Assembly (NCBI GenBank): GCA_030725745.1
Contig: JANRFH010000057.1
Coordinates: 7,037-71,036 of the forward strand
Reading direction: 5' to 3'
DNA: 64,000 bases
Origin: Akkermansiaceae bacterium
Lineage (GTDB): Bacteria; Verrucomicrobiota; Verrucomicrobiia; Verrucomicrobiales; Akkermansiaceae
Below are positions 18,747 to 28,344 of the stretch, one piece after another; position 1 is the first letter of the stretch, and each line of letters opens with the position of its first letter. A program made the translations under genes and the position numbers. The notes below the pieces were generated by a model, which worked only from the letters and a program-made list of their open reading frames with translations, searched no databases and was not told the origin of the DNA.

Positions 18747-18795
18747 TCACGGATCGGAAAGCCTTCGGAAAACAAGAAAGCGATATGCTCTCCCG

Positions 18796-18884
18796 ACTCC
18801 CTCCGGCGGCATGACCCGCTTCAGGTTCGAAGGGTTTTTTCCGCGCGCCGGAAAGTCTCAGCCTCCCGTTCGGAAAGCCCCCCT
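18796..18884 (-). promoter_or_regulatory. TPP riboswitch (THI element) upstream of thiC
   Basis: Read on the minus strand the segment has the two conserved TPP-aptamer elements: CTGAGA in the first arm, and ACCCTTCGAACCTGA in the second, closed by GGGGGG near the 5' end and GGAGGGAGT at the 3' end. It ends about 80 bases before the thiC start. A CGTGA...TCACG hairpin lies between it and the start and could be part of the expression platform. Confidence 0.9.
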
Positions 18885-18948
18885 GTCGTGCTGTAAATCC
18901 TCAGCCCCAACAACGAGCGTGTCAAGGAGCCAGACGAAATGCAGCAGA

Positions 18949-19287
18949 TCAATATTTCTCCTTGAGCCACTTTTCGTGCCCCCAGAGTCCCCAGACAACA
19001 CCCGCAAGCCCGAAAGTGAGCAGGATGGGAGGAAGCCCCAGCAAAAGTGCATTGCCCAATGGCCCTATCGCATGGAGGAAATCCATATCCACAAAATGAG
19101 GAGCCAGCAGAATGTAAACCCTGGCAGCTAGCAGCGCGACAGCACCATAACCCATCATTGAACCACCCCAAGATTTGCTTTTCGCCCCTAACCTAAGAGC
19201 GGCCAAAGCAAGGACACCTAGCCCGAACACGCCAAAAACATCAAAAATCAGTCCGTTTGTGACAATGGATTCAAGCAACAGGCTCAT
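18949..19287 (-). CDS. Small membrane protein of unknown function
   Basis: Family not recognised. 112 residues with about three hydrophobic segments (around residues 10-32, 44-62 and 75-98), a histidine in LLAPHFVDMDF and a charged C-terminus EKWLKEKY. It overlaps the 3' end of the upstream membrane protein gene by 17 bp, so the two are translated as a pair. About 65 bp downstream lies the TPP riboswitch of thiC. Confidence 0.6.
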   Translation of the reverse strand: MSLLLESIVTNGLIFDVFGVFGLGVLALAALRLGAKSKSWGGSMMGYGAVALLAARVYILLAPHFVDMDFLHAIGPLGNALLLGLPPILLTFGLAGVVWGLWGHEKWLKEKY

Positions 19288-19675
19288 GAGAAGGAAGTGG
19301 TTCGATTTTAGAAATTTTGAAAACAGCAGGCATACGCAGCAGACCCGAGTGAAGTCCTACACCCAGACCGAAAAGCAACCAACCGACGTTCATCACGACT
19401 AGCTTCACTGCGTGCCAGCCCATGGCAGCTGCAGGATTATGGAGATGGAGGCTCGGATGAAATTTCTCAATCTTCCCAGCCTCATACATGGGTACAAGGA
19501 TCGCGTAGCCGAGACAGAGGAGAAACGCACCGCCGAATGTGAGTCTAGCCGACCAGCCGTGTGTTTCACGGGCGATACGCCATGCTACCACCATCAGGAA
19601 AACCCCCATCACGATCATGAAAACCGGGCGAACTGCTTCGATGGATGCAAGGTTTAAAAACATGGCGTTAGACAT
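19271..19675 (-). CDS. Small membrane protein of unknown function
   Basis: Family not recognised. 134 residues with about four hydrophobic segments, among them FMIVMGVFLMVVAW and LTFGGAFLLCLGYAILVP; the loop FHPSLHLHNPAAAMGWH is histidine-rich. It is the first gene of a two-gene unit with the overlapping gene at 18949-19287. The upstream 205 bp to lysS is strongly AT-rich and divergent, so it probably carries promoters for both sides. Confidence 0.6.
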   Translation of the reverse strand: MSNAMFLNLASIEAVRPVFMIVMGVFLMVVAWRIARETHGWSARLTFGGAFLLCLGYAILVPMYEAGKIEKFHPSLHLHNPAAAMGWHAVKLVVMNVGWLLFGLGVGLHSGLLRMPAVFKISKIEPLPSHEPVA

Positions 19676-19880
19676 AACTAACAGTCATAAAACATATCAT
19701 AAGTCACTGAACCAGAACTATTACAACGTATTAACAAACTATGAATATAACCAAAAATACCACGTATTTTGATAACCCTGACCTCCTTGATACTTAAGAA
19801 AAATTGGATATCAGTGGATTCCTCTCTTGCGCCATGATGTGCTTGCAGCCGCCCTGTCCCTCCTTTACTGCACTCCTCAC

Positions 19881-21356
19881 ATGAGCGACGCCAGCACCCA
19901 GCCCCAGTCAACCGAAGCCGAATTGATCGCCGTCCGCCGCGAGAAACTCGCACGCCTACGCGAACTCGGCGTGGATCCCTTTGGCGCACGGTTCGAGACC
20001 ACCACCTCTCCTGCCGAGCTTTACGCGGATTTCACAGACGAAAAGCAAGTCACCACCGCAGGCCGCATCATCGCCCTCCGCGACATGGGAAAATCCTGCT
20101 TCTTCAGCATCGGCGATGCTCACGGAGCGATCCAAGGCTACATCAGTATTAAGAACCTTGATGAAACCCAAGCCGCCATCTGGAAGTGCCTCGACCGCGG
20201 CGACTGGATCGGTGTCTCGGGAGAAACCTTCACCACCCGCACCGGAGAGCCAACGATCAAAGTCGAGTCCTTCACCGTGCTCTCAAAATCCCTGCGCCCG
20301 ATGCCGGACAAGTTCCACGGCCTTTCCGACCGGGAAACGAAATACCGCAAGCGCCACCTTGACCTCATCGGTAATCCAGAGAGCGCCACCCTTTTCATCA
20401 CGCGCTCCAAGATGATTGCGGAAATCCGCAACTTCCTCCACGAGCGCGGTTTCCTCGAGGTAGAAACACCCATGCTCCAGTCCGTCGCCGGTGGAGCTGC
20501 GGCTCGTCCCTTCGAGACTCATCACAACGCCCTCGGCATGCCACTCACTCTGCGCATCGCCCCGGAGCTTTTCCTCAAAAGACTCCTCGTAGGTGGTTTC
20601 ACCAAAGTCTTCGAGCTCAACCGCAACTTCCGCAACGAAGGCATCTCTCGCCGCCACAACCCCGAGTTCACCATGCTCGAAGCCTACTGGGCGTTCTCCG
20701 ATTTCGAAGAAATGGCGAACATGGTCGAGGAAATGACCTGCCACCTCGCCGAGAAATTCTGCGGTGGCCTCCAGATCGAGCATAAGAACGAGGAAGGCGA
20801 AGTCATCCGCACCATCAATCTCCAGCGCCCATGGAAACGTGCCAATTACCATGACCTCATCAAAGGCGTGGCCGGTGACGATTTCTTTGACATCACACCC
20901 GAAGCCCGCGTCGCAAAATGCCAGGAACTCGGCATCCAGCTCTCAGAGAGCATGGAAGATTACGAAGTCATTCAGCAGGTCTTTGAGAAAAAAGTCGAGG
21001 AACACACCTTCGATCCCTGCTTCGTCACCCGCGTCGCCAGCGAGCTAGTCCCGCTCGCGAAAGTCACCCCAGGCGGCAAGACCGTCGAGGTCTACGAACT
21101 CATCATCAACGGCCAGGAAATCTCCCCCGGCTACTCCGAGCTCAATGACCCCGACGTTCAGAAGGAACGCCTCGAGCACCAAGCCGGCGGCGAAGAGGAA
21201 CAAAAGGTCGATTACGATTTCATCGAGACCCTAGAGCACGGCATGCCTCCCGCAGGTGGTATTGGCATCGGCATCGACCGCCTCGTCATGATGCTCACCG
21301 GCGCCCCGACAATCCGCGATGTGGTGCTTTTCCCGCTTCTGAAGAAGAAGGATTAA
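19881..21356 (+). CDS. lysS: Lysyl-tRNA synthetase, class II
   Basis: Charges tRNA-Lys with lysine. Seen: the N-terminal anticodon-binding OB fold (RIIALRDMGKSCFFSIGD), class II motif 2 as FRNEGISRRHNPEFTMLEAY and motif 3 as GIGIGIDRLVMMLTG. ATG 19881 (MSDASTQ) was chosen over an upstream open frame because it matches the usual short N-terminus; this gives 491 residues. A REP element begins one base after the stop codon. Confidence 0.97.
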   Translation: MSDASTQPQSTEAELIAVRREKLARLRELGVDPFGARFETTTSPAELYADFTDEKQVTTAGRIIALRDMGKSCFFSIGDAHGAIQGYISIKNLDETQAAIWKCLDRGDWIGVSGETFTTRTGEPTIKVESFTVLSKSLRPMPDKFHGLSDRETKYRKRHLDLIGNPESATLFITRSKMIAEIRNFLHERGFLEVETPMLQSVAGGAAARPFETHHNALGMPLTLRIAPELFLKRLLVGGFTKVFELNRNFRNEGISRRHNPEFTMLEAYWAFSDFEEMANMVEEMTCHLAEKFCGGLQIEHKNEEGEVIRTINLQRPWKRANYHDLIKGVAGDDFFDITPEARVAKCQELGIQLSESMEDYEVIQQVFEKKVEEHTFDPCFVTRVASELVPLAKVTPGGKTVEVYELIINGQEISPGYSELNDPDVQKERLEHQAGGEEEQKVDYDFIETLEHGMPPAGGIGIGIDRLVMMLTGAPTIRDVVLFPLLKKKD

Positions 21357-21434
21357 GGAGAAGCGACACTCCTGTCGCTCATATCTGCAACCGCCATCAA
21401 GCAAGCTAGGGGACAAAAGTGTCCCCACTCCTTA
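21357..21434. repeat. REP element, left copy
   Basis: Two short hairpins in tandem: GCGACA-CTCC-TGTCGC (21363-21378) and GGGGACA-AAAG-TGTCCCC (21409-21426), ending CTCCTTAC. The same two-hairpin unit recurs in the same orientation at 22066-22143, on the other side of the transposase gene. The terminal TTA supplies the stop codon of that gene. Confidence 0.85.
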
Positions 21435-22028
21435 CTTGATTGCTTGCGCCCTCTCACTCTCCCAGAGCGCAAACTCCCCTGCCCTCAATTTCGCGGGATT
21501 CTTCCGAATATACCTCACCGCATTCGCAAAATGCCTTGAGTCCCGAATCATCGTATCCCGGTAATTCTTCTGCCAAATACTCCCCTTTCCGATCCGTCGC
21601 GCAGACACCCCCTTCCAAGTCTTCATCAGCTTCTCCAGCGGCCACATCGGCGAAAATAGCAGATGCACATGATTCGGCATAATCACCCACGCCTCATGCC
21701 GCACCCGAGTCCCCTCATCACGCATCAGCGTCTCCACCAGCACATCCCTGCACTCCGGCTCCTTCAACAAACAAGCGCCCTCACCTGCATCCAGCCAGTC
21801 CTCCAGCTTTTTCGTAAACCGCTGGTGATACTCCTTCTCTACCTCCTCCGTCCATGGCTCCGGATTCCACCCCAACCAGTTTTTTCGCTCCTCAGCCCAA
21901 ATCCTCAACTTCACCTTCGGCATCGCATCCGCCAGCCGGAAAGTCACGAACTGCATCACCTCCCCCTGCTGCCAATGCGGCAGCTTGCCCCCGTGTTTCT
22001 CGATCTCCTTGCTGCCGTCTAGAAACAT
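21432..22028 (-). CDS. REP-associated tyrosine transposase (RAYT, Y1 family)
   Basis: Single-strand DNA endonuclease/transposase of the IS200-like HUH superfamily that is thought to mobilise REP sequences. Seen: the histidine pair in MPNHVHLLF (H120 and H122 of 198), candidate catalytic tyrosines at Y156 (WQKNYRDTMI) and Y173 (AVRYIRKNP), and the family sequence HFANAVRYIRKNPAKL. It looks intact. It sits exactly between two direct REP copies, which identifies it as a RAYT rather than an IS200 element. Such genes are usually single-copy and vertically kept. Confidence 0.92.
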   Translation of the reverse strand: MFLDGSKEIEKHGGKLPHWQQGEVMQFVTFRLADAMPKVKLRIWAEERKNWLGWNPEPWTEEVEKEYHQRFTKKLEDWLDAGEGACLLKEPECRDVLVETLMRDEGTRVRHEAWVIMPNHVHLLFSPMWPLEKLMKTWKGVSARRIGKGSIWQKNYRDTMIRDSRHFANAVRYIRKNPAKLRAGEFALWESERAQAIK

Positions 22029-22065
22029 CCGGATCAGCCTACAGGACGCGAGTTTCCTGTCCAGT

Positions 22066-22143
22066 GGAGCATCGACACTCCTGTCGATTTATCTGCAACT
22101 GGATTCCGGGGTTGCTGGGGGACATGAGTGTCCCCGCTCCTTA
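22066..22143. repeat. REP element, right copy
   Basis: Hairpins ATCGACA-CTCC-TGTCGAT (22071-22088) and GGGGACA-TGAG-TGTCCCC (22118-22135), then GCTCCTTAC. Stems show compensatory changes relative to the left copy while the CTCC loop is kept. The terminal TTA is the stop codon of the ThuA-like gene. Confidence 0.85.
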
Positions 22144-22950
22144 CTTTCCATATCCTTCAGCAATCACGCCCTCATCATCCATTTTCCCGCAAGCCCAGAG
22201 GATGCCACGGGTGACGAGGTCGAGGTAGCGGGCGTCTTCCACGGTCTCGTTGAAATGCCCGAGCGTGGTATTAAAGACACGCGTGCCGTTGTAGTCGTTT
22301 GTCCAGACAACAACCGCCGTCTCCTTGCCCTGCTTTCCGGAAGCCAAGGTGTGTGCCGTATCGAGAACCTTCACGTTGTTGTAGAGTTCCTCGTTGCCCG
22401 TCTTCCAGTCTTCGGAATGCATCGTGACGGGATGCTCCTTGTCTGTGAATACGACAGAGATAGGTTTCTTGGGGCCATGACCTGTGGATTGTATTCCGAT
22501 GTATTCAAACCACTGGGATGTCGGCGTGCCGAGTTCTTCTAGAGGTTTCTTGAAGTCACCGATGCGATAAGAGTGCATCGCACAATGGAGATTCACACCC
22601 GGCATGCCGGCCTTGTGAGGTGCCAAAACACCTTTAACTGTAACATCTTCAGAAATGCCTGCCGCACATTCGTCGTGGATGACTACATCATAACCTTCCG
22701 CATACTCCGGCAGGCCATAGATCGGGAGATCCGGCTTGATCGTGCTGTCATCCGTGTGGATCTGATCGACGATGATGTTCGCCCGGCTCTCGATACCTTT
22801 TTTCAAAATGTCTTTCTGCGCCGCATAGTCATGGCAGCAACCGCCGGTGATCAGGAGCGCTTTGAGCGGCTTGGTTTCTTCCGCGTGCAAAGGAAGAACG
22901 AAGGCGAAGCCGGCCACGATGGTAGCCAGTGTGGATATGTTTTTTTTCAT
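22141..22950 (-). CDS. Exported ThuA-like domain protein
   Basis: Periplasmic protein of the ThuA (trehalose utilisation-like, glutamine-amidotransferase-fold) family; function unproven. ATG 22950 opens with a signal peptide (MKKNISTLATIVAGFAFVLP then LHAEE). Seen: ALLITGGCCHDYAAQKD near the start, GYDVVIHDE, a VNLHCAMHSYR segment and the terminal NTTLGHFNETVEDARYLDLV typical of ThuA. 269 residues. It follows the cytochrome-dehydrogenase gene 43 bp downstream on the same strand. In Planctomycetes and Verrucomicrobia such proteins often sit beside PVC-type dehydrogenases, as here. Confidence 0.85.
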   Translation of the reverse strand: MKKNISTLATIVAGFAFVLPLHAEETKPLKALLITGGCCHDYAAQKDILKKGIESRANIIVDQIHTDDSTIKPDLPIYGLPEYAEGYDVVIHDECAAGISEDVTVKGVLAPHKAGMPGVNLHCAMHSYRIGDFKKPLEELGTPTSQWFEYIGIQSTGHGPKKPISVVFTDKEHPVTMHSEDWKTGNEELYNNVKVLDTAHTLASGKQGKETAVVVWTNDYNGTRVFNTTLGHFNETVEDARYLDLVTRGILWACGKMDDEGVIAEGYGK

Positions 22951-22993
22951 GATATTAATAAGAGTGGTAATTCGCTTTTTCAAAAATGAGGGA

Positions 22994-25900
22994 TCAACCT
23001 CCAATCTCAGAAAGGGAATTGAGGTATTCGATGAGGTCTACAAAATCTTCACTGCCAAGAGAATCTCCAAGCCCAGCAGGCATCATCGATTGGGGTAGAT
23101 GGTTTTCCGCATCAACATCTTCACGTTTCAGTTCTGAGACATTGCCTCCGATGTCGCGGAGTTGGATGACGCCATCCTCTTCATTTGTAACGAAGCCCAT
23201 TGCGGTGGTGCCGTCCTTCATCGTGAACAAAACGGTTTGGAAGCCCTGGGCGACGACCGCGTTTGGATCGGTGATGGATTCGATTAAATAATCTCTAGTG
23301 AATTTAGAACCCGCCGAGCCGAGGTAGGGTCCCTTCTGCACCGCCTTGATATCGACCGCATGGCAGGCGATGCATCCTTGCGCGACGAAGAGACGTTTGC
23401 CGTTCTCCGGATCGCCTTTAGCAGACATTGTCATCTCCATGACTTCAGCCTTCGTCATCTCGCCGATCTTTTTTCCTGTGTCACCTGTGGCTGCAGCGGC
23501 GTCTCTGGCTGCGGCTGCGGCTGTAATGGTGCGCTTGTTATCGCTGTCTAGTCCAGCGGCGATCTGCTGATCAAAGCCCGAGATCTTCATGTCCGCGATG
23601 GCGAGGAAGAGCCCCACTTCCAAAGGGTTTTCGGAAAGCAAATTTTCCACATCCAGCTTATTCTTATCCTTCACCAATGGACTCGTGAATACCGTAAGCA
23701 GTGCTTTCCACGCGATCATGCTTTCCGTCTCAGATCCGTTTTTGGCGATCTTGTTGAGAATTTTCGCTTCGGTGAAGCGGGGGGTATCGTTCACGAAATC
23801 GGAGACATGGCTTTGAGCTTCCGGTTGCTCTTGCTCGATCCATACGGCGAGCGTTTTCACTTGGGCGGGAACGGCTTTCACCGCATTAGCCCGGCTGATC
23901 GCACGATAAGCCAGCAGACGTTGTTCCCATGTCCGCTCAGGATCTGCGGCAGCATCCACTAGCAGTGTTAGAGTGGAATCATCCGGATCGAGTTCGGAAA
24001 GGGCGATCATCAGCGGATCCAGTCCATCGAGCTTCATCTTGCTGACTGCGATGCGATTCTTCGCGAGCAAGGATATGAAAGCACTCCTGCGGTTTTCTGA
24101 GATTTTCGGAAAATACCGAACTATGGCATCACTGATTTTTTGGGTTCCTTCCCATTCGGTGGGTTGGAAGTAGGGGCCGCGGTCATCCGGCCGCGTGTGC
24201 CACCATTCTTCTAGATCCCACTCAGCTTCCTTGAAGTGAAGTCTCGCAAGCACTGCAAAGATATCAACGATGAGCTGCTGATCCTCCGCGCCGGCAAGCT
24301 GTGAGATTAATCCATCTACTGCGATTCCAGTATGCATTTCTTGGAGGGCACGCAGGGCGACTCCCCTTTCGTGTGGATTCTTCACGGAGGCCAGACATGC
24401 CTCATCCGCACCTAACGATACAAGTGCTTTGACCGCCACGTGAGGGACGATACGTCGCTCTGTTTCCTTAACTTCACCTGGATTGAGATCTGCGTCAGCC
24501 ATCGAAGCCAGAATCGCCGGAGCAGCATCCTTCGCCCCAAGTCTTGCTAAGCCATTCAGTGCCTGCACCCGCACTCTGGGGTTTATATCGTTCAAGCATT
24601 TCACAAAAAGCTCCACTGGCACTCCCTCCATCTCAGACATCCTATCAGCCATCGCACGAAGCGCATACTCGCGCAGAGCTTCGTCTCCCACGAGTTCTGT
24701 GAGATACTTCGTAGAGCCGGTTCCGTAGATCTGCTTGAAGGTGAAAATTGCCGCCACACGCTTAAACAAATCCGCCCCGGAATCTTTCGAAATTGCAAAA
24801 AGCCTATCAGCGAATACTGCCTTCTCTCCCCTCGCCACCATCTCCCGTTGAGCCTCCAAGCGCATTACCGCACTGTCGCTGGCAATCAACTCCACCAGCG
24901 CTGCATCATTCAATTCTTTCAGATTAGGAAACTCCGTTTTTTTCCAATCCGGTGGCAACACCTGCTGGATCATGCCGATTTTTTGTGACTTATCGTAATT
25001 GAATCTCCCGTTCCTCCAATCTGCAAGATAGAGCCGCGAAGAGCCGTCCACATCGATGTCGATGGCACGTGGTAATTTATGGAACACTTCTTGGCCGATC
25101 TCATACGTCGCCTCCATCGGCTTCATCGGATGCAGATAGATATTTCCAGTCGTCCAGTCTGCGGTAAAAATTGCGTTGCGATATTCTTTGGGAAAACCCG
25201 GTTCGTTTAGCGCCAGCGCCCCAGTTCCCGAGCCTCCGCCGAAGTCCTTGAGCGGCGTGACGATCTCATCCGCGAAGTTCTGATACAGGCGCGGGTAGCC
25301 GTGATCACCCATCGGCACGAAATGGTGGAAGCGCGTGTTCCAGCCTTTCCCGTCGTTCGTGTTGTCGCGGGAAAACATGTCCATCGTAGGCGTGATCGCG
25401 ATGTCACAGATATTGCGCACATAAAGCGAGTATGGCTCCATCTCCGATCCATCTGGACGCACCCTCACCACTCCGCCGCCCCACAGGGTGTAAGTTTTCC
25501 CATCCGCGCCCACCGCCTCAGGCATTCCGAAATCACCCACTGCAACGTAGAGCCAGCCATCAATGCCCATACGCACGCCATTCGTCGTGTGGTCAGCACC
25601 TCGCGGGTGCTCGATGCCCCATCCGAAGCCTTTGACGAGCACCTTGTGCTCATCGGCGACACCATCACCCGTCGTATCGCGAAATGCACTGAGATAGGGC
25701 GGATGAATTAGATAAAGCGTGTCCCCCACGAAGTCTCCTCCGCGTGGACTCGAAACTTTTGGCACAAAATCCAGAAACTCGTCCGCCTTGCCGTCACCGT
25801 CGCTATCTGATGCCCGAATAACTTTTCCAAATTCAGGATTATGCCCGATCGAGCCGTTTGGATCCGAGGAAATGTAGACATCCCCGCTTGCCGCCGCCGA

Positions 25901-26050
25901 AATGGCACTCGGATAGTCCATCTGGGGAGGAGCCGCGTATTCCGTGATAGTCCAGCCCTCTGGAAGAGCATTCAGAGAAATACAGGAACTGATCAAGCAG
26001 GACGAAACACCGGTAAAAACGCTCAGAGGTCGGCTGGGGAATTTTTTCAT
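22994..26050 (-). CDS. PVC-type dehydrogenase with HEAT repeats and cytochrome c domain
   Basis: Large exported redox protein. The ATG at 26050 gives a lipoprotein-like signal (SVFTGVSSCLISSC). Residues ~30-370 form a beta-propeller related to sugar/sorbosone dehydrogenases (GWTITEYAAPPQMDYP, GVRMGIDGWLYVAVGDFG). The middle is helical HEAT-like repeats (CLNDINPRVRVQALNGLARL). Near residue 893 of 1018 lies the heme-binding CIACH, within a domain ending MMPAGLGDSLGSEDFVDLIEYL, as in the heme-binding domain found in Planctomycetes and Verrucomicrobia. Probably oxidises a carbohydrate-derived substrate in the periplasm and passes electrons to its heme; the substrate is unknown. Confidence 0.88.
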   Translation of the reverse strand: MKKFPSRPLSVFTGVSSCLISSCISLNALPEGWTITEYAAPPQMDYPSAISAAASGDVYISSDPNGSIGHNPEFGKVIRASDSDGDGKADEFLDFVPKVSSPRGGDFVGDTLYLIHPPYLSAFRDTTGDGVADEHKVLVKGFGWGIEHPRGADHTTNGVRMGIDGWLYVAVGDFGMPEAVGADGKTYTLWGGGVVRVRPDGSEMEPYSLYVRNICDIAITPTMDMFSRDNTNDGKGWNTRFHHFVPMGDHGYPRLYQNFADEIVTPLKDFGGGSGTGALALNEPGFPKEYRNAIFTADWTTGNIYLHPMKPMEATYEIGQEVFHKLPRAIDIDVDGSSRLYLADWRNGRFNYDKSQKIGMIQQVLPPDWKKTEFPNLKELNDAALVELIASDSAVMRLEAQREMVARGEKAVFADRLFAISKDSGADLFKRVAAIFTFKQIYGTGSTKYLTELVGDEALREYALRAMADRMSEMEGVPVELFVKCLNDINPRVRVQALNGLARLGAKDAAPAILASMADADLNPGEVKETERRIVPHVAVKALVSLGADEACLASVKNPHERGVALRALQEMHTGIAVDGLISQLAGAEDQQLIVDIFAVLARLHFKEAEWDLEEWWHTRPDDRGPYFQPTEWEGTQKISDAIVRYFPKISENRRSAFISLLAKNRIAVSKMKLDGLDPLMIALSELDPDDSTLTLLVDAAADPERTWEQRLLAYRAISRANAVKAVPAQVKTLAVWIEQEQPEAQSHVSDFVNDTPRFTEAKILNKIAKNGSETESMIAWKALLTVFTSPLVKDKNKLDVENLLSENPLEVGLFLAIADMKISGFDQQIAAGLDSDNKRTITAAAAARDAAAATGDTGKKIGEMTKAEVMEMTMSAKGDPENGKRLFVAQGCIACHAVDIKAVQKGPYLGSAGSKFTRDYLIESITDPNAVVAQGFQTVLFTMKDGTTAMGFVTNEEDGVIQLRDIGGNVSELKREDVDAENHLPQSMMPAGLGDSLGSEDFVDLIEYLNSLSEIGG

Positions 26051-26176
26051 CAAAAAAGTTTTCGGGTATTGGACAGCTCTCTGGATGGAGAACATTCGCT
26101 AATTAGTAACAACCGAAAACATAAATTCTATCGGAAAAAGGATCATTTCTAGGGTTTTCTTCATCCCAATCCGCTC

Positions 26177-27646
26177 TTAGTCCCCAAGAAGCCCCTTGAT
26201 GATCCCACTGGCATCATCGATCACCTTCTCTCCTTCCTTGATGATCTTTTCCCCTCTTTCGATGACCTCCTCCGGGTTATCTCCGAGCACAGATTTTGTA
26301 ATTTCCACCACCTTGTCGGCTCCCTCGGGCAGCCCCTCCAAAATGCGGAAGCCTGCTGCAATGATAAGCCGTTCTGAGAGGTCTTCCTCGGGATCATCCA
26401 GAGTGCCGGTGATATGAACAGAAGTCCACAGCATGCCCCGCTCACCAGGCTTGAACACATGCGTTTCTGCTCCCGGTAGATTCGCTAGTAATCCAGGAAC
26501 AACACCAAGTCGCAACCTTCCGTCGATGGTATCGCCGCGCACTGTCACATCACCTTCCAACCTCAGCAGACCGTCGCTCGCTACTACCAGATTAGTCAGG
26601 TAAGTCACACGATCCGAGTAACGCCAGTCCGTGTGCGCCTCGCTGAGCGGGATCGTCCTGAAACGCCGCGTATCAGCATAAGCCGCAAGTATGTCTAAGA
26701 CAGGCATCGCCGTTAGAACACCATTGCTCAGGGTGAGATTGCCGCTTGCTGCAAACTCACCGGAGAGATTGTTCACCGAAAACACGGCTTCGACATCGCC
26801 TTGCAGCTTGCGAGCCCATGTTTCGTCTAGGATTTCGTCACACTTCAAACCCTTGGCTTGCCCCTCGAAGGAATAGATCTCGCTCTCAGCACTCCACTCC
26901 CCGGCACCCGTGATACGCCCCTCGCTCCATGCGGAAACCTCCGCCTCAGTAATGAAAACATCGCCATCACCATAACGTCCGTTGAGCGTCTCGATTGCCA
27001 ATGGCGGCAACCACCCTACCGAAGTTTTTAGATCCCCTCCATCCACGGAGATCTTATAGGACTTCTTACCACTAGCAGGCTCAAGCAACACCCTCATACC
27101 AGTCGCCGCCACCGGCCCCTCCTTCGTCATCGCCATTAGCGAGAAGTCGGAAATCTCCAGTGACTCCATCTCTACATCCTTCGGAACCCAGCCCTTTTCA
27201 TGGGCTTTTCGTTCCTCATCTCCCGCGACATCTTTCTCTTCTAATTCCTCTTCCGTTTCGCCAGTAAAATCCAGACCGACTTCCAGCTTGTGGATACGAG
27301 TGGCCTTTATTTCCCATACCCCACGACTGACTCCGCCGAAGCCGATCTCCGTAGCGATCCTTTCCGCATGGATGAATGAAACCAGTTCCTCACCTTCCGC
27401 ATCGACCCCCTCAGTCTGCACCGCCAGCCCATCCCACCGGAAGGGACCGAAAACTGCTTCGACATTCGCCGCATCACCCAGCTCGGCGGCAAGAAATTTC
27501 CGGAAAGCCTCGCTATGCAAATAAGAGCGCAGCCACATGTATCCGCCTGCTAGTGCCACTACCAAAACGATCGCAAATATCGCCATCATCTTCGGCAAAG
27601 GGGAACTTTTTCCGGCCGCTTTACGCTTTCTTGCACGTCTGCTCAT
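26177..27646 (-). CDS. AsmA-like membrane-anchored protein
   Basis: The ATG at 27646 starts a basic N-terminus (MSRRARKRKAAGKS) followed by one transmembrane helix (MMAIFAIVLVVALAGGYMWL). The rest is a long beta-rich domain of ~440 residues with repeated 'LRLEGDVTVRGDTIDGRLRL'-like strands, as in AsmA/YhdP-type proteins. The end, KVVEITKSVLGDNPEEVIER, is helical. AsmA-like proteins bridge the periplasm and affect outer-membrane lipid traffic; that role is family-based inference. 489 residues. It lies upstream of the dehydrogenase gene with 126 bp between. Confidence 0.65.
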   Translation of the reverse strand: MSRRARKRKAAGKSSPLPKMMAIFAIVLVVALAGGYMWLRSYLHSEAFRKFLAAELGDAANVEAVFGPFRWDGLAVQTEGVDAEGEELVSFIHAERIATEIGFGGVSRGVWEIKATRIHKLEVGLDFTGETEEELEEKDVAGDEERKAHEKGWVPKDVEMESLEISDFSLMAMTKEGPVAATGMRVLLEPASGKKSYKISVDGGDLKTSVGWLPPLAIETLNGRYGDGDVFITEAEVSAWSEGRITGAGEWSAESEIYSFEGQAKGLKCDEILDETWARKLQGDVEAVFSVNNLSGEFAASGNLTLSNGVLTAMPVLDILAAYADTRRFRTIPLSEAHTDWRYSDRVTYLTNLVVASDGLLRLEGDVTVRGDTIDGRLRLGVVPGLLANLPGAETHVFKPGERGMLWTSVHITGTLDDPEEDLSERLIIAAGFRILEGLPEGADKVVEITKSVLGDNPEEVIERGEKIIKEGEKVIDDASGIIKGLLGD

Positions 27647-27745
27647 TGCAGAAAGGCTAGCCCGACCTCCGCCGAGCGCAAGACTTCGCAAAATCTAGGG
27701 TATTCGTGGATAGACATCCCCATGGAACCACGCTAGACCCCCGCC

Positions 27746-28192
27746 ATGCCCTCCGCATCACCATTTTCCGAACGTAAGGACAAATCCCAGATCGAGGAAT
27801 CCGCCGATTTCGCCCCCAAATTCGATGCCGACGGACTCATACCCACCATGGCGATCGATGCCACCACCAAGGAACCACTCATGCTCGCCTACATGAACGT
27901 CGAGTCCCTCAAGCTCACCCTTGAGCTTGGCGAGGCGGTCTACTGGTCACGCTCGCGTTCGGAAATCTGGCACAAGGGCAAAACATCCGGCCACATCCAG
28001 AAAGTCGTCGAAATCCGCACCGATTGCGATCAGGACGCGCTCGTGGTCGTCGTCGAGCAAATCGGGGCAGGAGCCTGCCACACCGGGCGGAATTCCTGCT
28101 TCTACCGCAAGGTCATACCCGGCTCCCCCGCCGCATTGGAATTCACCCAGAGCGACCTTTCGTTCGATCCGGATGCGGTCTATAAGAAGTAA
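27746..28192 (+). CDS. hisI: Phosphoribosyl-AMP cyclohydrolase
   Basis: Opens the purine ring of phosphoribosyl-AMP in histidine synthesis; zinc enzyme, cytoplasmic. Seen: [33 protein letters not shown], the metal-binding DCDQDALVV and [13 protein letters not shown] motifs. 148 residues, a stand-alone HisI without a fused HisE. The first ~25 residues ([13 protein letters not shown]) are extra to the core. No other his gene is near, so the pathway is dispersed. Confidence 0.96.
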   Translation: MPSASPFSERKDKSQIEESADFAPKFDADGLIPTMAIDATTKEPLMLAYMNVESLKLTLELGEAVYWSRSRSEIWHKGKTSGHIQKVVEIRTDCDQDALVVVVEQIGAGACHTGRNSCFYRKVIPGSPAALEFTQSDLSFDPDAVYKK

Positions 28193-28344
28193 ATTCTGTC
28201 AGATTTTCAATTTTTCAGCGTTTCAGCATTTATTCCACCATTTTCCCTTGCAAAAAGGGAGCGCATCCCCTAGCCATCTCGCCCCGCGCGTCCGGTTAAT
28301 CTTCCGCACCGCACCACCAACACCTTTCCGCAACTAACACCGCC

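Noticed and set aside
18825-18840. GGTTCGAAGGG resembling a tRNA T-loop
   Set aside because: It belongs to the conserved second arm of the TPP riboswitch; no tRNA acceptor or anticodon arm surrounds it.
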